Source: Ulota crispa
Taxonomy: Eukaryota > Streptophyta > Bryopsida > Orthotrichales > Orthotrichaceae
Direction: 5' to 3'
DNA: 64,000 bases
NCBI GenBank assembly: GCA_963920765.1
Contig: OY987249.1
Location: forward strand, 18,696,483-18,760,482
The position numbers and the translations under genes were made by a program. The notes under the pieces are model-generated. The model did no database searches and had not been told where the DNA came from. It saw only the letters and a list, made by a program, of their open reading frames with translations. Shown here one piece after another: positions 57,830 through 64,000 of this stretch (position 1 is its first letter; each line of letters opens with the position of its first letter).

Positions 57830-57903
57830 TACATATATACAATTCCCTACATATATACATATATATATATAGATATATAAATAAATAATAAGCAAGTAAT
57901 TAA

Positions 57904-58809
57904 CCCCTAAAGGACCAAGGAGCCCACTTTGGGCTTTATGAGAACTTGGGCAGGCTCTATTGATTTCATAATTTGGAAATTTTTCATGAAACTTTTAGGA
58001 TGGATGCTATTCATAATAATCTACATGTGAAGCTTTATTTCATGTCATTCCGACAAGTAATGCAAAAGTTAGAAGGTTTTTTCAATATCAATGTCAAATC
58101 GGATAGCAAAAAAAATATTCTAAATTTATTGTTTTTTTATTTATAAAATTTTATAAATTGATTCCTACTCAAAAAAAAATTGAATCACTCAATTCCAAAT
58201 AATGAGATAAGAGTTAAAAGGAGTTTTATTTTGCAGGCAATGAAGGTAGGAAGAGGGTAGAAAAAACATATAAAGTTATCTTTTACTCTCAATTTTGAAA
58301 ATTTTCAAATGAAAATGAAACTTACTCATTGTCTATTAGAGCATTCTCACCATTGGGATTAACAATTTTCAAATTCTTCCAAAACTTATTAGCATATTAG
58401 TTATATCTTTCATTCATCAATACCTTTCACTTTACAATTTTTGTAAAAATGAATCCAAATTTTTTTGGTTAAATTTTTTTATATATGCTTTCAACTCATT
58501 TTCCAATATATTGCCAAAATTGCACAAGAAATAAAACATATGTATTTTTCTCTAAAAAATTTGAAAAACAAAACTACACCTTCTGGAAGGACTAGAAAAG
58601 CCTATCTTTTGAAATTTAGACACATTGATCTTGCAATTGGAGAGGAGACTCATTTTGAAATTTTAGGACAATGTACTTGTGTAAGGCAAACAAAGGATCC
58701 TACGATTGAATTTGTTAAAAAGTAAATTTCAATGAAAATTTTGACCTTACTTTGGGGATTAATGTTTTGAAGCAGTTTTGGACCTCTAAACACGAAAGAA
58801 TTTTAGGGG
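57904..58809. mobile_element. TTAA-type element, 906 bp
   Basis: Exact TTAA flanks (57900-57903, 58810-58813). The ends are CCCCTAAAGGACCAAGG and AATTTTAGGGG. The left part has the same order of landmarks as 3590 and 27594 but is strongly diverged. An 86-codon frame at 58465 is not recognisable. Confidence 0.8.
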
Positions 58810-58813
58810 TTAA

Positions 58814-59138
58814 TTAACAAATGGCGTTTTGTGTTTCTAATGGGTAATAGGGATGATGCTGACGTGGACCCTCTCTACGAATGTGGTAGGACCAGGAGCA
58901 AAGGGAAGCAGGAACGGTACTTTCTGGTCACATCAAGGCATTCCATTGAATGTTATTTTTAGACTGATATGATGTTTTTAAATTTGAATCATCATTATTG
59001 CCAGACCCTAGAAATAATAAAAGAAACGGATAGCCCACAATTGTAGACCCAACTTGAGTTACTTGATTTAGGATTACTTGACATGCTGCCCAGATTTGGT
59101 AAGTACCTGATTATGGGTTCTCTACCGGGCGGTTTACA
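58814..59138. other. Unassigned spacer
   Basis: Slightly less AT-rich, no gene or terminus recognised. Confidence 0.4.
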
Positions 59139-59405
59139 CTACACTGAATATTGCGTTTAGGTTGCCCTATACTAGTTTCAGTATTTGAATATTTACTGTG
59201 TTGCTAGTTTTTATTGATAGTTACTACAGTAAACAAATTTTAAAGAACTTTTCAACAACAACAAAGTTATAGAAAAACAAATTAGCTGCCCCCACTTTGT
59301 AAATCACATGACTTTAAAGTATCTAGATTTTTGCATGCACCAAGTGATAAGTCACAAGGTGACTTACCATGGTAAGGCAACCTAAATGCAATATTTAGTG
59401 TACGT
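59139..59405 (+). mobile_element. Family B MITE, copy 5 (uninterrupted)
   Basis: The left end ACTGAATATTGCGTTTAGG and the right end CCTAAATGCAATATTTAGTG give the full TIR of the family. It serves as the reference for the terminus that is split in copy 3. About 265 bp, non-coding. Confidence 0.8.
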
Positions 59406-59445
59406 TTCATGTCTCACATCCACTAAAATTTTAAAATCTCATTGA

Positions 59446-59986
59446 CCCCTAAATGCCCAATCAACCATTTTTTGCTCGTTGCCCTTTTTTCCAAGCGGCC
59501 CGAGATGAAAGAATATATTTTTTGAAAATTTTAAAAATACTTTCATATAAGAAAGCAAGTTTACTTTCCAACCCAATGTGAATCATGTCAATCCAAGTTA
59601 AACTCCACCGTAGAGAATTTTTCAAAAACAAACACTTTAATATTTGCTAGTGTTACAAAATTTACTATTTTGGGAAAATAATGATGTTCTCTTCTTCAAA
59701 ATGAAAACATTTTTTACTTTTCAAATTGAATGTCAAATTTTAACCAATCATACCAATTTTTATATTCCATGAATAAAATTTATCATTTTGATGAATATTA
59801 AATGGTAAATGCTTCTAAATTCATGAAATAAGAATCCAAAACTTTTTTTGAATGTTTGACCATATGGATAGTTACTAAACATCATGATTCTAGTTTTCTC
59901 TTTAAAAATAACCTTCATCAGAGTTACAAAAGTATCATTTTATAATGCATTTATGTTTTGCCCTTACCCCCTTGGGCGTTTAGGGG
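59446..59986. mobile_element. TTAA-type element, 541 bp, in family C
   Basis: The left flank is TTGA and the right flank TTAA (59987-59990). The ends are CCCCTAAATGCCCAATC and CTTGGGCGTTTAGGGG. It is related in its termini to 7268 and 10521. Confidence 0.75.
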
Positions 59987-60549
59987 TTAAGAGCCAAAAG
60001 TTAGAAATTGGCAATTCATTGTGTCCAAGGTTCCATGTCTTGGTTCATTGTATTTTGCCTATGTTGTAGCACTTTTATAAAGTTTTTGAGTTATAAAGGT
60101 GGGATTTTACTCAAGGTTTGGATTGACTACTTTGCTATGGATCATATTATTGCACATATGTGTTTATGAGGATAAGGTAAAAAATCTTAGCTTATTTTAC
60201 AAACAAGGTTAAAAGTAATAATTTGCTCCCTCTTGTGGTGTTGTTAAGTTGTATCATCCTTTGTGGTCCTAGATTAAATTAGGGCCATTGAATCTAATTG
60301 TGAACTTAAATTTCACTAATTCAATCTTAAAATGGTACATATCTAAACTCTTACATTTTCTTACATTTTTGGCTTGTGGAAAATGAAAACATTTCCATTA
60401 TGGCTCCATGTTGACGTATGTGCTCTAAACCAAGCCCTAGACTTAACTTTCAACCCAAATCCCGCCAACATTTAGTATAAAATATTCATGACTTCTTAAG
60501 TATTCCTTTTTGTCCTTAATAACCCAATGAGATTAAAACCTTATGTTAA

Positions 60550-61520
60550 CCCCTCATCGCCTAAGGGGACTAAAAGTGTCCTCTCATAGTCTAGCACTTC
60601 AATTTGAATTGTTGTAATTTTTGCATACATTGTCCAAATCTAATAAAATTTGTTGGAGCACTTGCATATTTTAGTCTAGTTTCTATAGCAAAAATCTCAG
60701 ATCAATCTAAGATATACTAAGTTTGTGAAAGCCAATCAAAGTTCAAAGGGTCGATTGGAGTACACCACACCACATTGTGATGCCTGCAACTTTGGAGGCT
60801 TGTATTTTTTTCATCAAGTATTTTTTTCAATAAAATTAGTTGGATTTTGTTTCACTTAAAGTCTAGTAAATGTGGTAGAATTTTCATATCAATCCAATTT
60901 CCTTTGAATGCTTGGGAGCAATTCAAGATTCAAAATCCACACATTTTTGCATCATAATGAACTTTGATGGCTTCTAACTTCTTCACGTAAAGTATTTTTT
61001 CAATATTTTTTGTTGGTTTAATTGCGTATACTAGTCTAGTGAGTGTTGTTAAAATTTCATATCAATCCAAGAAGTTATGAATGAATGAGAAGCATTTTAG
61101 TAGACGGAGGTATAGCCAAAGATGTAATTATTTGCTGCTTTTTTCACTATTTTTGGACATTTCAAAACAATTTTGCAGACATAATGGGTCTACTAAATGA
61201 TTTTTTTTTTCACCAATCTGTTTGATTATTGGTTTTGAATCACTCTACATTTTCAATAATTTTCATTTGAGTAGGTTTAGACATCAAAATTCACCTCAAA
61301 TGTGTTTTTAGGAAACTTTCAGCATCTTTTTTCAACACAAAAACATTATAATCTTCCAATCTATGTGGTCAAATGACCCCAAATTTGACCCACATCATCT
61401 ACAACATGCACACTACAAGATTGTATAATTGAGATTTTCATACTTTATTTACATTTAGACTTATAGCACTTGAGAAGCAAGGATGCATTTGAGGCTCTTT
61501 GGACCTTAGGCGATGAGGGG
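60550..61520. mobile_element. TTAA-type element, CCCCTCATCGCC subfamily, 971 bp
   Basis: Exact TTAA flanks (60546-60549, 61521-61524). The ends CCCCTCATCGCCTAAGG and CCTTAGGCGATGAGGGG are a perfect 17-bp inverted repeat, the best preserved in the window. The interior has no partner here and no gene. It is inserted in family C. Confidence 0.85.
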
Positions 61521-61524
61521 TTAA

Positions 61525-62752
61525 GATGGAACTTGTAGAGATGGGACTTGAAACTTTGTGTAAATTGCCCTTTATCTTAACCTCTAAGAAAAATGATCAA
61601 AATATCCCTTTTCTCCTTCTTTTAATAAATTCCCAACGTACTTGTTCTTAGCTACAAAAATTGGGACAAATTTCCTTAAGGGCCATTCCCACTTGTGCTT
61701 TTCAAATACTGTTGTTAAAACGTAAGAGTAATCAAGGTTTAATGGAAGTTGGGCTCAGCGCTCTGAAAACTAGGAAAGCAGTTTTGGTAATTACTGTGAC
61801 CTAGTTAAGTGTAGCTTGTTTAGACTTGACAAATGATTTGACGTGGCCTGTCGCGCTAGAAGTGCCAACGAGGCTTTAATGATTGTGCAAAGTGGTGAGT
61901 GTTCACACATCACGCGTACTTTAACAGGTAGTCATGTCATGGGAATGTCATCTCGTTCGGGTTGTTTTTTTTGTTTTTAAGATGTCCTTTGTCTTCATAA
62001 CCCCGCCTTCATTTGCCCTTGTTGCGTTTCTCTTGTCCTTTGTCTTCATAACCCTGCCTTCATCTGCCCTCATCGCGCTTCTCTTATCCTTTGTCTTCAT
62101 AACCCCGCCTTCATCTGCCATCGTTGCTCTTGTCTTCAATGACACCTGCGCGTTTTGTTTCATTGCTGCTCTTGACAAATTGCGGCTCTCTGACTTGCGG
62201 AATTTGTAGCGCCTTCCGTGGCGCTATCGGTGTTTGCCAGCTCTGCTTCTTTGCAAAACTCGTTAGGAGAGGGTGTTTCTGCGGGTTGCTGTCTAGAGTT
62301 TTGTGGCGTTGCTGACGCGGTTAATTTTCATTCTTGGTTGGGGTTTCCTCTTGATAATCACGCAATTGGTTTAAGCGTCGCTTTTCTTGAGTCGGCGAGA
62401 TTTACGACCCAGTCCTTCTTCTGAACGGAAGGTACATCACCAACGAACATGAATTGATTTATTTTGTTGTGGATTTGTTTTGTTCTTTCAGTGTATGTGA
62501 GGTTTGAAGCTCTACGGCTTGGCGGGTCTGCTGATTTCCTTTTGTACATGTAGGACTTTGATTAGTTAGGACGGGTGTATTGTTTATAGTTGTGGACACT
62601 AAAAATTCTTGGTAATCTAGGGTTACAGAAATTGGGATTGGGGAAAGGGGACGGTTTAGGGTTCCGTATATGTGCTTTGATTTTAGGGTTTAAAGAGAAG
62701 TGTTGTCTGCAAGTGAGTTCTCATTGTTCGCCGGTGCTGGGTTACAAGGGCG
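61525..62752. other. Leader region before the Harbinger transposase
   Basis: From about 61700 the sequence is clearly less AT-rich. TTAAGGGCCATTCCCACTTG at 61676 could be a TTA target plus the left end of the Harbinger element, but the right end would lie outside the window, so this is a guess. Overlapping frames of 60-90 codons at 62124-62549 match nothing. Confidence 0.35.
61988..62122. repeat. 51-bp tandem repeat, about 2.6 copies
   Basis: GTCTTCATAACC recurs at 61991, 62042 and 62093, a 51-bp period (17 codons). The plus strand reads a hydrophobic repeat (SFVFITPPS) and the minus strand a charged one (ADEGGVMKTKDKR). Neither is supported as a gene. Confidence 0.85.
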
Positions 62753-63978
62753 ATGGACAATGTTGACAATCTAGAACTTGCTTTGGCGATGGCCTTTTGG
62801 TTAATGCTGCAGCTCCTCACAGTCTGTTACTCTGATCTCGTTCCTCTTCCTACTAGAGAAGACAAATCACTGCATTGTGTAACTGAAATCATGGAGAGTT
62901 TGGGTCGGCCATCGGAGGACCCCTCATTGGTATGCGTGCAGGATTGCATTCTTTTCATATATGTACTCCTACTTTTGCATTCATTGACGATCTCAGTTTT
63001 TGGATGAAGCTGCAATCAACAACCTGGTTTTCTCAATTTCTCATGTTCAAATATGACAATTGGCGTTGGCTTGAACTCTTTCATATGTCCAAAAAAAATG
63101 TGTTTCAGCTAGCTGATCTACTGGAGCCTCATGTTAGATGCAAGGATACCAAATACCACGTGGCTATCCCGGTTATTATCTGTGTTGCATGCACTCTCCT
63201 GAAGTTGACAAAAGGAGTTTCTTTTCTTATGTGCTCCGAGATGTTTGCCATCGGCAAGAGCACCGTTTGTGCTGTTATTTGCGAGGTGGTTCATGCCATC
63301 AACAACACAATGCAGCACCACATTTCTTCGCCTACATGCGATCGATGCTACAGGCACAACATAAATTTCATGACTTGTGTACCAGGTGTAGTTGGAGCTA
63401 TCGATAGGACACATATTTTGATTGGAAAACCTACACGTGTCCTTGCAGACTATTTCTATTTCAAGAGTAGGGGGTACACTCTAAATTGCCAAGCGGTGAT
63501 GGATTCGGACAAGAGATTCCTTGATCTTTACCTTGGCATGTTGGGATCAACCAATGATTCTCGAGTTCTGAGGAGGTCCTCCTTGTATGAGATGGCTAGC
63601 CATCACAATCTCTTTAACCAGAACATGAATTCCAAAGGTTTCAATACGTACCTCTTGGGTGACCAAGGGTACCCTATTTTGCCCTAGCTCATGGTTCCAT
63701 ACCAAACCAATCTTCTGTTGTCTATGGTTGATGCCCTCTTCAATAGAAGGCTCTGGAGAGGTCGATGCGTTGTTGAGAATGCTTTCGGCATTCTCAAGCA
63801 GACATTCAGGGAGTTACTCACCAAATTTGATTTGGAGGTTGTTTCCTCCCTGATGTTATTCTTTGTTGCGCTATTCTCCATAATGTGGTCCTTGCTCAAT
63901 CTGGTGAAGAATTCTAACACTTGTTCGGAGTTTTACGGAATGAAGGCTTCAAGGGCGATGGAGTACAGGCTTTTCTAG
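62753..63978 (+). pseudogene. PIF/Harbinger transposase (HARBI1-like), near-complete
   Basis: The protein belongs to the DDE_Tnp_4 family that cuts and pastes PIF/Harbinger transposons. A 5' frame from ATG 62753 (MDNVDNLELA...SEDPSL) gives the likely N-terminus; the main frame takes over near 62932-62996. The main frame holds a helix-turn-helix-like region with MFAIGKSTVC (residues 104-113 counted from 62932), GAIDRTH with catalytic Asp 158, GSTNDSRVL with Asp 209, and LLGDQGYP (241-248). After an in-frame TAG (63685-63687), where the family has Trp in PWLM, the frame continues through VPY to VENAFGILK with the catalytic Glu. The frame ends at 63978. The shift near 62930-62995 could be a small intron (GT at 62929, AG at about 62995), but the phases do not fit, so a frameshift is likelier. 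Confidence 0.9.
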
Positions 63979-64000
63979 GAGATGATGATGGTGTGTACGG

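Larger units (their letters stand above)
59408..61570 (+). mobile_element. Family C repeat, copy 3, with two TTAA insertions
   Basis: Pieces at 59408-59445, 59987-60549 and 61521-61570 follow the order of copy 2 (7990-8365): the CATGTCTCACATCCACTAAAA start, the TTGCCTATGTTGTAGCACTT region, and the GATGGAACTTGTAGAGATGG end. They are separated by the TTAA elements at 59446 and 60550. Part of 60180-60410 has no match in copy 2. Confidence 0.6.

Noticed and set aside
3590-61520. Reading the TTAA elements as PIF/Harbinger elements with a 3-bp TTA/TAA target
   Set aside because: The fourth base is also conserved on both sides, and the TIRs are symmetrical only if TTAA is the target. The true Harbinger-like MITEs here have GAGCATC ends.
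61948-62178. Minus-strand Lys/Asp-rich repeat protein
   Set aside because: It is the antisense of the 51-bp tandem repeat with no support from start context or conserved domain.

Overview
The window reads as AT-rich, repeat-dense nuclear DNA of a plant (streptophyte, most likely a land plant). The basis is the mix of mobile elements: a Stowaway-type MITE with CTCCCTCTGTCCC ends, short CACTA elements with CACTACAAG ends, a PIF/Harbinger transposase, an L1-like LINE with the plant-type C-terminal tail, and tRNA-derived SINE sequence. I cannot name the species. I found no intact host gene, no rRNA and no functional tRNA gene.

The dominant feature is a population of about 21 short non-coding DNA transposons with the same architecture: the target TTAA on both sides and termini CCC(C)TAAA...TTTAGGGG (positions 1185, 3590, 6052, 7268, 9588, 10521, 17821, 18051, 22423, 24761, 27594, 29952, 40123, 44056, 45551, 46610, 54164, 55815, 57904, 59446, 60550). 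They add up to roughly a quarter of the window. A TTAA duplication with CCC/GGG ends is the signature of the piggyBac superfamily, which is generally thought to be missing or very rare in land plants. No piggyBac-like transposase is visible here. The interiors fall into several unrelated subfamilies that share only the ends. Two pairs sit back to back with one shared TTAA, and one member is a complete palindrome.

Around and under these lie other families. 'B' (ACACTAAATATTGC ends, five copies), 'C' (three copies), 'E' and 'E2' (GGGAATTG ends), 'F' (GGGCCACTTCACAC ends), GAGCATC-ended PIF/Harbinger-like MITEs, a pogo-like MITE, long foldbacks, and several TA-flanked hairpins. Because B occurs several times, its copies serve as empty sites for insertions of the pogo-like, Harbinger-like and TTAA elements, so the nesting order can be read directly.

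Layout: 1-11.4 kb is C, B, E and TTAA elements. 11.4-14.3 kb is low-copy sequence plus B and F relics. 14.46-16.67 kb is a 2.2-kb repeat with a tRNA-like promoter, whose inverted partner is at 35.8-38.0 kb. 17-18.3 kb is F and a TTAA doublet. 18.3-21.8 kb is unassigned. 21.86-24.5 kb is two adjacent foldbacks. 24.5-30.4 kb is heavily nested MITEs. 31.5-35.6 kb is a decayed LINE on the minus strand. 38-44 kb is mostly unassigned AT-rich DNA with two CACTA MITEs. 44-47.6 kb is TTAA elements. 47.8-51.7 kb is E, a 255-codon open frame of unknown nature and a Stowaway MITE. 53.6-61.6 kb is E2, a near-perfect hairpin, TTAA elements, B and C. From about 61.7 kb the base composition changes, and a PIF/Harbinger transposase (62753-63978) carries a recognisable DDE core with one in-frame stop and a frame change near its N-terminus. 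The window ends just past it.
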